Shown here: in pieces, positions 42,633-52,412 of the stretch | How the letters are laid out: the number at the start of each line of letters is the position of its first letter | Position numbering within the stretch: position 1 is the stretch's first letter | DNA from: Bacillota bacterium | Lineage (GTDB): Bacteria > Bacillota > Clostridia > Lachnospirales > Lachnospiraceae | DNA length: 57,576 nucleotides | Assembly: GCA_902363515.1 (NCBI GenBank) | Contig: CABJAN010000021.1 | Coordinates: 1-57,576 of the forward strand | Direction of reading: 5' to 3' | Notes under the pieces: generated by a model | Database searches by the model: none | What the model was told of the DNA's origin: nothing | Seen by the model: only the letters and a program-made list of their open reading frames with translations | Made by a program: the position numbers and the translations under genes

Positions 42633-43733
42633 TTAGAACAGGTCTAATTCCCTCAACGCCTCCACCAACTCATCATTTTTCTCAGGACTCATTACGCAGA
42701 ACCGTATAAAGGAGTTATCCAGAAACGGGAATGTGGAGCAATCCCGAATCATCAGCCCCTTGCGGATGCAATGTTCAAATACCATTTCAGAAGTCACATC
42801 TTCTCTCAGTATTTTCACCAGAAGGAAATTGGAACAGGAAGGATATACTTTTACATGCTTCCAGGTATGCAGTAACTGATACAACCGGTTTCGTTCACTG
42901 GTAATCAGCGCTCTTGTTTTTTCAATATATTCTTTGTCGGAAAACATGATACATCCTGCAATCTCTGCCAGACTGTTAATAGTCCATGGATTTTTCCTGG
43001 TATTGATGTATTTCAGCAAATCAGGATTTCCGGTAACCGCATAGCCAAGACGCAGACCGGGAGCAGCGAAGAATTTGGAAATTCCCCGCAAAACAATAAG
43101 ATTATTGTAATTGTTGGTTAGGGGAATGGAGGAAATCTTGATTCCGGCATCTGTAAATTCCTCATAAGTTTCATCTACCATAACTGAAATTCCGTACTGC
43201 ATGGCTCTGTCCAGAATCCGCCGCATTTCTTTTCTGGAAATAGCAGTGGAAGTAGGGTTGTTTGGATTGCACAGAACCAGAAGGTCCAGGCTGTCATTTA
43301 GATGGCTGCAGAAATCTTCTACGTTCATTTGGAAGTTTTCCTCTTCCTTTAAAGGATAATAGAGGGTCTGACCACCCTCAAGGGCAATTTCCCTTTCGTA
43401 TTCCGAATAGGTAGGACCCAGAATCAGAGCTTTTTGCGGATGTGTGGTCTGAATGAACAGAGAAATCAATTCCGTAGAGCCATTTCCCACAATAATATTG
43501 TCAAACTCAGCACCCGTGTAATCGCAGATGCTTTTTCTGAGTTTAGCATATTCCCGGTCCGGGTAAGTGGTAATAGCATCCAGGTGTTTAGAAAGGGTAT
43601 CTCTTAACAGGGGAGAGATACCGAGAGGGTTTACATTTGCAGAAAAACTGGTAATGTCCTCTTTTTGAATATGGTAGATTTCTTCAATTTTTTCCAGGTC
43701 ACTGCCATGGAAATGGTCTTTATGTTTCAGCAT
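42633..43733 (-). CDS. CobD/HisC-like class I aminotransferase family protein
   Basis: A PLP-dependent fold-type I enzyme of 366 residues. The start KHKDHFHGSDLEKI and FSANVNPLGIS is the hallmark of threonine-phosphate decarboxylase CobD (cobalamin nucleotide-loop arm) rather than ordinary histidinol-phosphate aminotransferase. Further motifs: GNGSTELISLF, LCNPNNPTSTA, MVDETYEEF and the PLP lysine in RGISKFFAAPGLRLGY. CobD makes aminopropanol phosphate for B12. No other cob genes flank it, so HisC-like activity or a role in another pathway stays possible. ATG at 43733 follows AGAGAGGCATATCC; a longer frame has no ribosome binding site. Confidence 0.82.
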   Translation of the reverse strand: MLKHKDHFHGSDLEKIEEIYHIQKEDITSFSANVNPLGISPLLRDTLSKHLDAITTYPDREYAKLRKSICDYTGAEFDNIIVGNGSTELISLFIQTTHPQKALILGPTYSEYEREIALEGGQTLYYPLKEEENFQMNVEDFCSHLNDSLDLLVLCNPNNPTSTAISRKEMRRILDRAMQYGISVMVDETYEEFTDAGIKISSIPLTNNYNNLIVLRGISKFFAAPGLRLGYAVTGNPDLLKYINTRKNPWTINSLAEIAGCIMFSDKEYIEKTRALITSERNRLYQLLHTWKHVKVYPSCSNFLLVKILREDVTSEMVFEHCIRKGLMIRDCSTFPFLDNSFIRFCVMSPEKNDELVEALRELDLF

Positions 43734-43870
43734 GGATATGCCTCTCTTTCTTGAATGTGGATTGTACGTTGCACAGCACAACTTTGTAGTGTATAATTCA
43801 TAGTAGCAGATTGTTATCAAGGATTCAATATGGAATTCAGGAATATACTAGACAGGGTAAGGGTGATAAT

Positions 43871-46800
43871 TTGAAGACACGAATGGAACAACTGATAAAC
43901 GGACGATTTGAGTATGAGGTACCGGAACTGGAACTGTCAGCGACTGAAATCGTGCTGGATATCCTGCCGGAAGAAAGGTTTCGTGGTGAACTGGAATTTT
44001 GGGCAGGAGATGATAGAAGAATCAAAGGAATGGCGTATTCCAGCCACAGAAGATTTCTTTTGGGAAAGGAAAAATTCTCAGGAGACAGGGTGAAACTTCC
44101 CTATGGAGTGGACACTGCAGGGCTGGAAGGTCAGGATAAAATTGAGGGAGAAATTGTACTAAGCACCAGTATAGGAGAATACAGGGTGCCTTTTTCTATT
44201 ACTGTTAAGAAACCGGAAGTCAGGACTTCCCAGGGAACTGTTGGGACTCTGGAGGAGTTTGTGGAGCTTGCAAAGGAGGATTTCAGAGAAGCCTATCAGT
44301 TATTTACAGATGCTTCTTTTGTACAGCTTTTAAAAGGCAGGGAAGAATTACTGCCGTATTATGAGGCTTTGTCACAGACTCCGGTACCCTATCAGAATCT
44401 GGAAGAGTTTCTCATAGGAGCAGGGATGAAAAAGCCGGTTACACTGAGTCTGGAAAAAGAAGCTCTGGAATTGTATGAGGTACAGAGTTCTTTGAAAGAC
44501 ACTCTGCGGATACGCAGGAGCGGCTGGGGATTTTTAAGAGCAGAGATTCAGACAGAAGGAGACTTTCTGGAGGTAGAGAAAACTTCTATTCAGGATGGGC
44601 ACTTTATTGGAAGTGTTTATGATTTAGAATATATTATCCGTCGGGACGGTCTTGGCAAAGGGAAAAATTTTGGAAGGATTCAGATTAAAACAGTTTATGA
44701 AACCATTACCTATGAAATTATGGCGTCTAAAAGTAATCGAATTCAGGTAAATGTTACTGCTTATGAGAAGAAAAAGCGGCTGCAGGCAGCAAGAGAAATG
44801 CTGGACATGGAGCTGGGACGTGTGGACGTACAGACTTGGAGCCAGAATATGCTGGAGCTTTTGGAAGAGCTAAAGGAAAATGGATATTATGCTACAGAGT
44901 GTCAGCTTTTTGAAGCCTATGTGTATGTCCAAAAAGGACAGAAAGAAGAAGCCAGACGCCTGTTAGACTCTCTGGAAAATAATCAGAGGGTGCTTCAGGA
45001 AGAAGAACTGGAGGGCGCGTTTTTATACTTAAACGAATGTTCAGAAAGAAGTACCCAACTGAAAGAGCATGTGACAGCCAGACTGCGTCAGCTCCATCAG
45101 CGCAGGGTAGATAGCTGTTTATTATTATATATGATCTTTCAGTTAGATTCTGAGGCGCTAAGAACTCCATCAAGAAAAATGTTTCTTTTGGAGGAGCAGT
45201 ACCGGATTGGATGCAGAAGCCCCTTTTTGTATCTCATGGCATGTCGTCTTGCAGCAGAGGACGGAGCGGTATTTCGGAAAATGAATGAATTTACGGTCCA
45301 GGTCTTTTTGTTTGCTGAGAAATATCACATTCTTACAGAAGAAATGGCTTTTCGGGCAGCAGATCTGGCAGGACAGATGAAGAGTTTTTCGCAGAAGGTT
45401 TATGAGATTTTGGAATGTGCTTATGAGCAATATCCTACGGTCCAGACTGTGAAGGAAATCTGCCAGTTGATTATGAAGGGTGAGCCAAGAAACCCTGAAT
45501 ATTTCCGATGGTATGAACTGGCAGTGATGTCAGAACTGAAGATTACAGGTCTGTATGAATATTATATTGAAACCATGAGCAGAAATTATCAGAAAGTGTT
45601 GCCCAAAGTGATTCGTCTGTATTTTGGCTATAATAATACCTTAAGTGATAAGAAAAAAGCATTTGTGTACAGTAATGTTATCCGAAATAAAGACCTGGAT
45701 CCGGAAACTTATCAGGCATACCGGAATAAAATGGAAGCCTTTGCCTGTGAGAAAATCAAGGAAGGCAGAATGAATGAGGATTTTGCTGTGGTTTATCAGG
45801 AATTCTGTGTGGATTCCAGGGATGAAAATGTAAGAAGCGCTCTGGCAAAGGTATTGTTTACCCAGAGGATTTACTGTGATGACCCGAAAATCAGAAGGGT
45901 AATTGTGCGCCATGCTTCTATGAAAAAAGAACAGGCTTATCTGTGTGCTGATAAAACTGCTTATATTTCTCTTTATACCAGGGATGCGGCGATTCTGTTC
46001 GAGGACAGCCGCCAGAGGCGTTATGTGGCAACTGTGGATTACAATATTCATCCGTTGTTGGATGTGGAGGAATTATCAGGGAAACTGTTACAAGATGGAC
46101 GAAAATATCCGGGAATGCTGCTGCACACCTGTGGAGAACTGAAACATGAACAGCCAATTAACGAACAAAACTGCAAAAATTTCCAGGCAATTTTAGATGA
46201 GGATGTGTTTACAGATGCCTACAGGCAGGAAATGAGAAAGCGGCTTTTGCTGTATTATGAGTCACAGATGGATAACCGAAATCTGAGAGAATCCCTTCGA
46301 GATATGGATTTCAGAGGCTTTGCAAAGGTAAATAAACGTCTGCTCATTACCATTTTGGTAAAGCAGGATATGTTTTTGGGCGCTTATGATCTGGTGTGTG
46401 AATACGGATATGAAAACATTGATATTCCGATTTTGCTCCGTTTATGCAGCCAGATGATTTTGAAATTGGAATTTGAATATGAAGAGGAAATGCTCCTTCT
46501 GGCATCTTATATTGTTCAGGCGGGAGTTTATGATGAAGTGCTTTTGCGTTATCTGGTAAAGCATTTTGAAGGTCCGGTGAAGGAAATGGTGTGGCTGTGG
46601 GAGCGTGCCATGGGCTTTGCTGTGGACTGCTATGGATTGGAAGAAAGAATTCTGCGCTACAGCATGTTTACCAGATATGCACATCCACAGGGGTTGAAGG
46701 TACTGCAGGAATATCTGGAACAGGGAGGAAGGGAACAGGTGATTCTGGCCTACCTTACTTTTGAAGCCTATGATTATTTTGTAGGAGAAAGAGAAAAAGA

Positions 46801-47410
46801 AGCATTTCTTTTTGAGGCGCTGGAGAAGATTCTGGAAAAAGGATGGGAATGTGATATTATTTGCAGACTGGCGCTTTTGAAAGCATATACAGAAAATGGA
46901 CAGTGGAATGAAAGAAGAATGCAAAGAGCCGGAGAGATTTTGGAAGAATGTGTACAGGAACGTCTGAAATTTGCATTTTTCCAGGACATGCCAAAAGAAC
47001 TGCAGCAGATTTTCCAGTTAGAGGATAAAGTATTTGTGCAGTGTAAGGCAGGACCAAATGCGAAAGTTACCCTGCATTACCAGATTGAGCGGGAAAACGT
47101 GCTGTCAGAGGAGAAGATGGAGCCTTTGAAGGAACGGTATCAGGGGATTTATAACAAGGAATTTGTCCTGTTTTATGGAGAAAAACTGATTACCTATTTT
47201 GTCATAGAAAAAGAGAACAGCATAGAAACGACGCCAAAGCAGGTACTTACAGTGGAGAAAACCAGCTTTCAGGGCAGAAGTAAATATCAGATGCTCAATG
47301 CCATGCTGCAGATGAAGGAACAGGGAAATCTTCAGGAGCTTTGTCAGGCAGAGGAAGAATATCTGAAACAGGAGCAGCAGGTATGGCGGCTGTTTCCACT
47401 GTTGGATTAA
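43871..47410 (+). CDS. DUF5717-family large protein, function unknown
   Basis: An 1179-residue cytoplasmic protein, which I match to the Lachnospiraceae-conserved DUF5717 family. There is no signal peptide or membrane segment. Residues ~20-130 and 190-310 look like beta-rich domains. From about 320 to 1040 it is almost entirely helical with spaced Leu/Ala/Tyr patterns like TPR or HEAT solenoids. The last ~130 residues are beta-rich again (VFVQCKAGPNAKVTLHYQI). The best start is TTG at 43871, six bases after AAGGGTG; ATG at 43883 is the alternative. It opens a three-gene unit with a DUF5716 protein and a TPR protein. No function is known to me. Confidence 0.8.
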   Translation: MKTRMEQLINGRFEYEVPELELSATEIVLDILPEERFRGELEFWAGDDRRIKGMAYSSHRRFLLGKEKFSGDRVKLPYGVDTAGLEGQDKIEGEIVLSTSIGEYRVPFSITVKKPEVRTSQGTVGTLEEFVELAKEDFREAYQLFTDASFVQLLKGREELLPYYEALSQTPVPYQNLEEFLIGAGMKKPVTLSLEKEALELYEVQSSLKDTLRIRRSGWGFLRAEIQTEGDFLEVEKTSIQDGHFIGSVYDLEYIIRRDGLGKGKNFGRIQIKTVYETITYEIMASKSNRIQVNVTAYEKKKRLQAAREMLDMELGRVDVQTWSQNMLELLEELKENGYYATECQLFEAYVYVQKGQKEEARRLLDSLENNQRVLQEEELEGAFLYLNECSERSTQLKEHVTARLRQLHQRRVDSCLLLYMIFQLDSEALRTPSRKMFLLEEQYRIGCRSPFLYLMACRLAAEDGAVFRKMNEFTVQVFLFAEKYHILTEEMAFRAADLAGQMKSFSQKVYEILECAYEQYPTVQTVKEICQLIMKGEPRNPEYFRWYELAVMSELKITGLYEYYIETMSRNYQKVLPKVIRLYFGYNNTLSDKKKAFVYSNVIRNKDLDPETYQAYRNKMEAFACEKIKEGRMNEDFAVVYQEFCVDSRDENVRSALAKVLFTQRIYCDDPKIRRVIVRHASMKKEQAYLCADKTAYISLYTRDAAILFEDSRQRRYVATVDYNIHPLLDVEELSGKLLQDGRKYPGMLLHTCGELKHEQPINEQNCKNFQAILDEDVFTDAYRQEMRKRLLLYYESQMDNRNLRESLRDMDFRGFAKVNKRLLITILVKQDMFLGAYDLVCEYGYENIDIPILLRLCSQMILKLEFEYEEEMLLLASYIVQAGVYDEVLLRYLVKHFEGPVKEMVWLWERAMGFAVDCYGLEERILRYSMFTRYAHPQGLKVLQEYLEQGGREQVILAYLTFEAYDYFVGEREKEAFLFEALEKILEKGWECDIICRLALLKAYTENGQWNERRMQRAGEILEECVQERLKFAFFQDMPKELQQIFQLEDKVFVQCKAGPNAKVTLHYQIERENVLSEEKMEPLKERYQGIYNKEFVLFYGEKLITYFVIEKENSIETTPKQVLTVEKTSFQGRSKYQMLNAMLQMKEQGNLQELCQAEEEYLKQEQQVWRLFPLLD

Positions 47411-47419
47411 AGGGAGGAA

Positions 47420-48673
47420 ATGGAAGTGAATGAGACACGAAATATTATTGTAGGTCTGGAAATTGGAAAACAGCAGTCCCAGATTTGCTATTTTGACCGA
47501 AAGGAAAAAGAGCCGATTTCCATTTCTGTAAAAACAGGGAGCAATCAATATCTGTTTCCCACTATGCTGTCTAAGAAACCTGGGGAAGAGGTCTGGCATT
47601 TTGGAATGGAAGCCCAGTATTTTTCCAGGAATGAAGGGGAAATTCCAGTGACCGGACTTTTGGCAATGTTTGGAAAGTCAGAAGAAATTCTGGTGGATGG
47701 AACCAGTAGAAAACCAGAAGAGCTTCTGGAACATTATCTTCGCGGCTGTATTTCCCTTTTGGGAACTGCAGATCCGGTAAGGCAGATAAAAGCAGTGATG
47801 ATTACAGTGCCTAAATTATCAAAAACAATGGTTGGGGCTCTTTATCAGGCAGGTGAGCGTATGGGCTTTAGCAGAAATCAGATTTTCCTTCAGGATTATG
47901 ATGAGAGCTTTTACTATTATGTAATGAATCACAGAAGAGACAACTGGAATCGGAAAATCGGCTGTTTTTTGTTTGAGGAAAAGGAGGTTTCTTTTGCAAG
48001 CCTTGTGATTGACAGTCAGAAACGGCCTATGACAGCGTATATTGAACATGGCGTTACTGCACAGATATCCCAGGATCCGGTGGAGCGAGATGAAAATTTT
48101 TACCGCCTCATTGCCAGGTCCTGTGCAGCAGAGCCTTATTCCAGTATTTATATTGTAGGCGATGGCTTTGACCAGGAATGGGCAGTGCGGTCTACCCCCT
48201 ATCTTTGTAAAAACCAGAGGCATGTGTATTATGGAAACAATCTCTATGTAAAGGGCGCCTGCTACGGGGCAAGAGAAAAATGTGATGAAGGAATTTTAAA
48301 GGGATACCTCTATCTAAGTCCTTCTCTGGTGCGTAATCATGTGGCTATGGACATGATGGTTAATGGTTCTCCCAAAACTTATGTGCTGGCAGAAGCAGGG
48401 AAGAACTGGTATGAGATTCATACAGAGCTGGAGCTGATTTTAGACGACAGAGAAGATTTAGAATTCCTGGTTACTTCCATAGATGGGGGAAGCAAAACCA
48501 GGTGCAGTATGAAACTTCCGGGACTTCCCAAACGCCCCAATAAAACCACCAGACTTCGGGTGACGATTTCCTATGAATCAGAAGAACTCTGTGTGATTCA
48601 GGCAGAAGATTTAGGATTTGGAGAAATGTTCCCGTCCCAGGGAAAGGTCTGGATTGAGAAAGTATCATGGTAA
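47420..48673 (+). CDS. DUF5716-family protein (actin/Hsp70-like fold)
   Basis: A 417-residue protein matching DUF5716, partner of DUF5717 in Lachnospiraceae. The N terminus IIVGLEIGKQQSQICYFD resembles the phosphate-1 strand of actin/Hsp70-type ATPases (DxG with Glu here). QIKAVMITVPKLSKTMVGALYQAGERMGFS and SIYIVGDGFDQEW resemble the later strands of that fold. The last ~100 residues are a beta-sandwich-like domain. Whether it binds ATP is uncertain because the usual first Asp is Glu. It starts ten bases after the DUF5717 stop behind AGGGAGGAA; a GTG at 47426 would give better spacing. Confidence 0.78.
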   Translation: MEVNETRNIIVGLEIGKQQSQICYFDRKEKEPISISVKTGSNQYLFPTMLSKKPGEEVWHFGMEAQYFSRNEGEIPVTGLLAMFGKSEEILVDGTSRKPEELLEHYLRGCISLLGTADPVRQIKAVMITVPKLSKTMVGALYQAGERMGFSRNQIFLQDYDESFYYYVMNHRRDNWNRKIGCFLFEEKEVSFASLVIDSQKRPMTAYIEHGVTAQISQDPVERDENFYRLIARSCAAEPYSSIYIVGDGFDQEWAVRSTPYLCKNQRHVYYGNNLYVKGACYGAREKCDEGILKGYLYLSPSLVRNHVAMDMMVNGSPKTYVLAEAGKNWYEIHTELELILDDREDLEFLVTSIDGGSKTRCSMKLPGLPKRPNKTTRLRVTISYESEELCVIQAEDLGFGEMFPSQGKVWIEKVSW

Positions 48674-48686
48674 AGGAGGCGCGAAG

Positions 48687-49463
48687 ATGAGCAGTTATAT
48701 TTTATGTCAGGTAAAGCGGGCATCCATGCCCTATTATATCGAAAACATCAGTACCAATATTTACAGCATTGAAGAGCTTTGCTACTATTTTTACCATAAT
48801 ATTTATCTGTTAGATGAAACCATTTTAAATGAGCATCTGTGCGACTGGCTGCGAAAAGAGCTGGGGCTTGAAAAGCTGTACAAGCGTTTGTATAAGGTGC
48901 TGGAAGAGGGACTTGGGACTTCAGAGTTTATTCTGGCAGTGTTTAAGGAAATTAATTATCTCACCCATAAGGAATTTAAGGAGCTTAATGAGAAGCTGAA
49001 TCTTCTGGAACTACAGCCGGTTGTTCTGCGGGAAAAGAAAAAAGGAGATTATCTGGTGGAAAACAAAATGTATGTAAACGCCATCCGGATTTATGAAAAC
49101 GCCCTGCAAAAAGAAGACAAAGAAGGTTTGGGAGAGCAGTTCAGCGGCGGCATTTATCATAACATGGGATGTGCGTATCTGCATTTGTTTCAGTTTGCAG
49201 ATGCAGCTCAGTGCTTTTTGAAGGCCTATCAGGTGCTTCGCACAAAACAGGTATTGAGTCACTATCTTATGGCAGTTTATATGGAACAACAGGAAGGATT
49301 TGAAAAAGCCTGTGAAGATATGGAAGCTTCAAAAGAACAGAAACAGGAAGTGCTGCAAAAACTGGAAGAAGCGGAACAGGAAACCCAGCCTGTTACAAGG
49401 GAAGAGGCAGAGGAAGTTTTAAATGGGTTTATACGGGATTACCATAGAAGCACAGGATTTTAA
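48687..49463 (+). CDS. TPR-containing protein, third gene of the DUF5717 unit
   Basis: A 258-residue protein. The first ~120 residues are helical and start SSYILCQVKRASMPYYIENISTNIYSIEELCYYFYHNIYLLDE in two parts. A tetratricopeptide repeat pair follows at about 135-210 (ENKMYVNAIRIYENAL and GGIYHNMGCAYLHLFQFADAAQCFLKAYQVL in sequence). The end is a Glu/Gln-rich coiled coil. TAAAGGAGGCGCGAAG gives the start at 48687; it is 13 bases after the DUF5716 stop. It probably acts as a scaffold for the other two proteins. It is followed by purB. Confidence 0.82.
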   Translation: MSSYILCQVKRASMPYYIENISTNIYSIEELCYYFYHNIYLLDETILNEHLCDWLRKELGLEKLYKRLYKVLEEGLGTSEFILAVFKEINYLTHKEFKELNEKLNLLELQPVVLREKKKGDYLVENKMYVNAIRIYENALQKEDKEGLGEQFSGGIYHNMGCAYLHLFQFADAAQCFLKAYQVLRTKQVLSHYLMAVYMEQQEGFEKACEDMEASKEQKQEVLQKLEEAEQETQPVTREEAEEVLNGFIRDYHRSTGF

Positions 49464-49539
49464 CTTGTGTTTTGACCTGTGATGATATATAATCCAGATG
49501 TGTTATACCGAGTTCATAGAAAACAGAGAGGTAAGAAAG

Positions 49540-50973
49540 ATGAGTACAGACAGATATGTAAGTCCATTATCCGAGCGTTATGCAAGTAAAGAAATGCAGT
49601 ATATTTTTTCTCCGGACATGAAATTCCGTACCTGGAGAAAATTGTGGATTGCGCTGGCAGAGACAGAGAAAGAACTGGGACTGAATATTACCCAGGAACA
49701 GATTGATGAACTGAAGGCAAATGCAGACAACATTAACTATGAGGTGGCAAAAGAAAGAGAAAAACAGGTACGCCATGATGTGATGTCTCATGTATACGCA
49801 TATGGTGTACAGTGTCCAAAAGCCAAAGGAATTATTCACCTTGGAGCTACCAGTTGTTATGTAGGAGACAATACAGACATTATTGTCATGACAGAAGCTT
49901 TGAAACTGGTGCGCAAGAAGCTGGTGAACGTGATTGCAGAACTGGCGAAATTCGCTCAGGAGCATAAGGCACAGCCAACCCTTGCGTTTACCCATTTTCA
50001 GCCTGCACAGCCTACAACCGTAGGAAAGAGAGCAACTCTTTGGATGCAGGAATTCATGTTAGATTTGGAAGACCTGGAGTATGTACTCAGCACCATGAAA
50101 TTATTAGGTTCCAAAGGCACCACAGGTACACAGGCAAGTTTCCTGGAACTGTTTGACGGGGATCAGGAAACCATTGATAAAATTGACCCCATGATTGCAC
50201 AGAAAATGGGCTTCAAGGAATGCTATCCGGTTTCCGGACAGACCTATTCCAGAAAAGTAGACACCAGAGTATTAAATGTACTGGCAGGAATCGCAGCAAG
50301 CGCACATAAATTTTCCAATGATATCCGTCTGCTGCAGCACTTAAAAGAAGTGGAAGAGCCTTTTGAGAAGAGCCAGATTGGTTCCTCTGCCATGGCTTAT
50401 AAGAGAAACCCAATGAGAAGTGAGAGAATTGCTTCTCTGTCCAGATTTGTTATGGTAGATGCCTTAAATCCGGCCATTACTTCTGCAACCCAGTGGTTTG
50501 AGAGAACTCTGGATGACTCTGCCAACAAACGTCTGTCTGTACCAGAAGGCTTCCTGGCTATTGACGGTATCTTAGACCTTTGCTTAAACGTAGTAGATGG
50601 ACTGGTGGTTTATCCAAAAGTTATTGAAAAACGTTTGAGAAGCGAACTGCCATTTATGGCAACCGAAAATATTATGATGGATGCAGTAAAAGCTGGCGGA
50701 GACCGTCAGGAACTTCATGAGAGAATCCGTGAACTCTCTATGGAAGCAGGAAGAAATGTAAAAGTAGAAGGAAAAGAAAACAACCTTCTGGAGCTTATTG
50801 CAGCAGATCCGGCCTTTAACATGACCCTGGAAGATTTACAGAAAACCATGGATCCTGCAAAATACACAGGAAGAGCTGCTGTACAGGTGGATAACTTCCT
50901 GAAAAATGTGGTAAATCCTGTGTTAGAAGCAAACAAAGAGCTTTTGGGAATGACAGCAGAAATTAATGTATAA
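49540..50973 (+). CDS. purB: Adenylosuccinate lyase
   Basis: Acts twice in purine synthesis, releasing fumarate from SAICAR and from adenylosuccinate. The 477-residue protein has [52 protein letters not shown] with the catalytic His, and the flexible-loop signature [17 protein letters not shown]. The size and these motifs match the longer PurB type found in Clostridia and animals. The ATG at 49540 follows AGAGAGGTAAGAAAG; the frame extends further upstream without a ribosome binding site. Confidence 0.97.
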   Translation: MSTDRYVSPLSERYASKEMQYIFSPDMKFRTWRKLWIALAETEKELGLNITQEQIDELKANADNINYEVAKEREKQVRHDVMSHVYAYGVQCPKAKGIIHLGATSCYVGDNTDIIVMTEALKLVRKKLVNVIAELAKFAQEHKAQPTLAFTHFQPAQPTTVGKRATLWMQEFMLDLEDLEYVLSTMKLLGSKGTTGTQASFLELFDGDQETIDKIDPMIAQKMGFKECYPVSGQTYSRKVDTRVLNVLAGIAASAHKFSNDIRLLQHLKEVEEPFEKSQIGSSAMAYKRNPMRSERIASLSRFVMVDALNPAITSATQWFERTLDDSANKRLSVPEGFLAIDGILDLCLNVVDGLVVYPKVIEKRLRSELPFMATENIMMDAVKAGGDRQELHERIRELSMEAGRNVKVEGKENNLLELIAADPAFNMTLEDLQKTMDPAKYTGRAAVQVDNFLKNVVNPVLEANKELLGMTAEINV

Positions 50974-51011
50974 AAAATAGTATCAGGGGGAGGACAAAGG
51001 AGAGCAGATAT

Positions 51012-52292
51012 ATGAATCAGGAAAAAAAAGGAAGAGCCATTGCGCTGCTTCCCATTGGAGTATTTTTAGTGATTTTTATCGGGGCGGGTGTTCTGTTTCA
51101 GGACTTCTATACCATGCCTGCGATTGTCGGTTTCCTCATTGCACTGATTGTGGCCTTTGTGCAGAATAGAAGACTGCGGTTTTCTGACAAGCTGTCTATT
51201 ATTTCAAAGGGAATCGGAGAAGAAAATATTGTTACCATGTGTCTCATTTTCCTGGCAGCAGGCGCCTTTTCCGGAACCATTCAGGCAGCGGGAGGTGTGG
51301 AGAGTACCGTAAATCTGGGCTTGTCCATTATGCCCTCTTCTGTTGCAGTAGTAGGATTGTTTGTGATTGGCTGCTTTATTTCTGTTTCCATGGGAACCTC
51401 TGTGGGAACTATTACAGCCATGACACCTATTGGTGTAGGCATCGCAGAAAAAACAGGAATTGCCATGCCAATCTGTGTTGGCGCAGTGGTTTGCGGAGCT
51501 ATGTTTGGGGATAATTTATCCATGATTTCCGATACAACCATTGCGGCAGTGAGAACCCAGGGATGTGAGATGAAGGATAAGTTTAAGGAAAACTTTCTCA
51601 TTGTACTTCCTGCGGCAATTATTACAGCAGTGTTGTTCTTCTTCCTGGCAAGAGGAAATGCAGGAAAAATCGAAGGCAATTTGCAGTATGATATTATCAA
51701 AGTGATTCCGTATCTGGTGGTGCTCATTGGAGCGCTGATTGGTGTCAATGTATTCCTGATTCTTATTGTGGGAACTGTATTGGCAGCTCTTGTAGGTGTA
51801 GGAACCGGCGCTTTCGCTATTGGAGAACTGTTCCAGAAAATGGGTGATGGCGTTACCAGTATGTATGATATTACCGTAATTTCCATTGTAGTAGCCGCCA
51901 TTGTGGCATTGGTGAAGGAATACGGTGGTATTGAGTTTATTCTGAATCTCATTAAGAAAAGGATTAATGGTCCAAGAGGCGGAGAATTTGGGATTTCCGT
52001 GCTAGCGCTTTTGGTAGACTGCTGTACAGCCAACAATACGGTTGCCATTGTTATGGCAGGACCCATTGCAAAAGAAATCAGTGATGAATTTGACGTTTCC
52101 CCAAAAAGAAGCGCTTCTTTATTGGATATCTTCGCATCTGTAGGACAGGGAATGATTCCCTATGGCGCCCAGCTTCTTACTGCAGCAGGATTGTCGGCGC
52201 TGTCACCAGTGCAGATTATGCCGTATCTGTTCTATCCCATATTAATGGGAATCAGCGCAGTGCTGTTTATTGTATTTAGGAGAAGAAAATAA
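51012..52292 (+). CDS. NhaC-family Na+/H+ antiporter
   Basis: A 426-residue membrane protein with about 11 segments of the NhaC superfamily. Landmarks are SMGTSVGTITAMTPIGVGIAEK, GAVVCGAMFGDNLSMISDTTIAAVRTQGCEMKDKF, and the conserved CCTANNTVAIVMAGPIAKEIS in the second half. The pattern GAMFGDNLSPISDTT is the usual ion-binding region; here it is SMISDTT. Some relatives exchange amino or organic acids, so sodium/proton exchange is the family prediction only. It follows purB after 38 bases with GGGGGAGGACAAAGGAG upstream and is closed by a terminator. Confidence 0.88.
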   Translation: MNQEKKGRAIALLPIGVFLVIFIGAGVLFQDFYTMPAIVGFLIALIVAFVQNRRLRFSDKLSIISKGIGEENIVTMCLIFLAAGAFSGTIQAAGGVESTVNLGLSIMPSSVAVVGLFVIGCFISVSMGTSVGTITAMTPIGVGIAEKTGIAMPICVGAVVCGAMFGDNLSMISDTTIAAVRTQGCEMKDKFKENFLIVLPAAIITAVLFFFLARGNAGKIEGNLQYDIIKVIPYLVVLIGALIGVNVFLILIVGTVLAALVGVGTGAFAIGELFQKMGDGVTSMYDITVISIVVAAIVALVKEYGGIEFILNLIKKRINGPRGGEFGISVLALLVDCCTANNTVAIVMAGPIAKEISDEFDVSPKRSASLLDIFASVGQGMIPYGAQLLTAAGLSALSPVQIMPYLFYPILMGISAVLFIVFRRRK

Positions 52293-52307
52293 ATAAGAGG
52301 AACAAAG

Positions 52308-52348
52308 AGGATTTCAGCTTAACGAGGCAGAAGTCCTTTTGTTTTTTT
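52308..52348 (+). terminator. Rho-independent terminator
   Basis: AGGATTTCAGC (52308-52318) pairs with GCAGAAGTCCT (52327-52337) with one mismatch and one G-T pair, followed by TTTTGTTTTTTT. It ends nhaC. Confidence 0.85.
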
Positions 52349-52412
52349 CTGCTACATGTTACAATATGTGTATAGAGTTTTACCAAAAAGAATCATAGTG
52401 GAGGTGATAAAG

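Noticed and set aside
51281..52066. A 261-codon open frame on the minus strand opposite nhaC
   Set aside because: It is the shadow of a membrane-protein gene with strong codon bias, has a low-complexity composition and no ribosome binding site or homology.
52356..52412. ATG at 52356 as the start of the EEP-fold gene
   Set aside because: No ribosome binding site precedes it and it overlaps a TACAAT promoter-like box just after the nhaC terminator.
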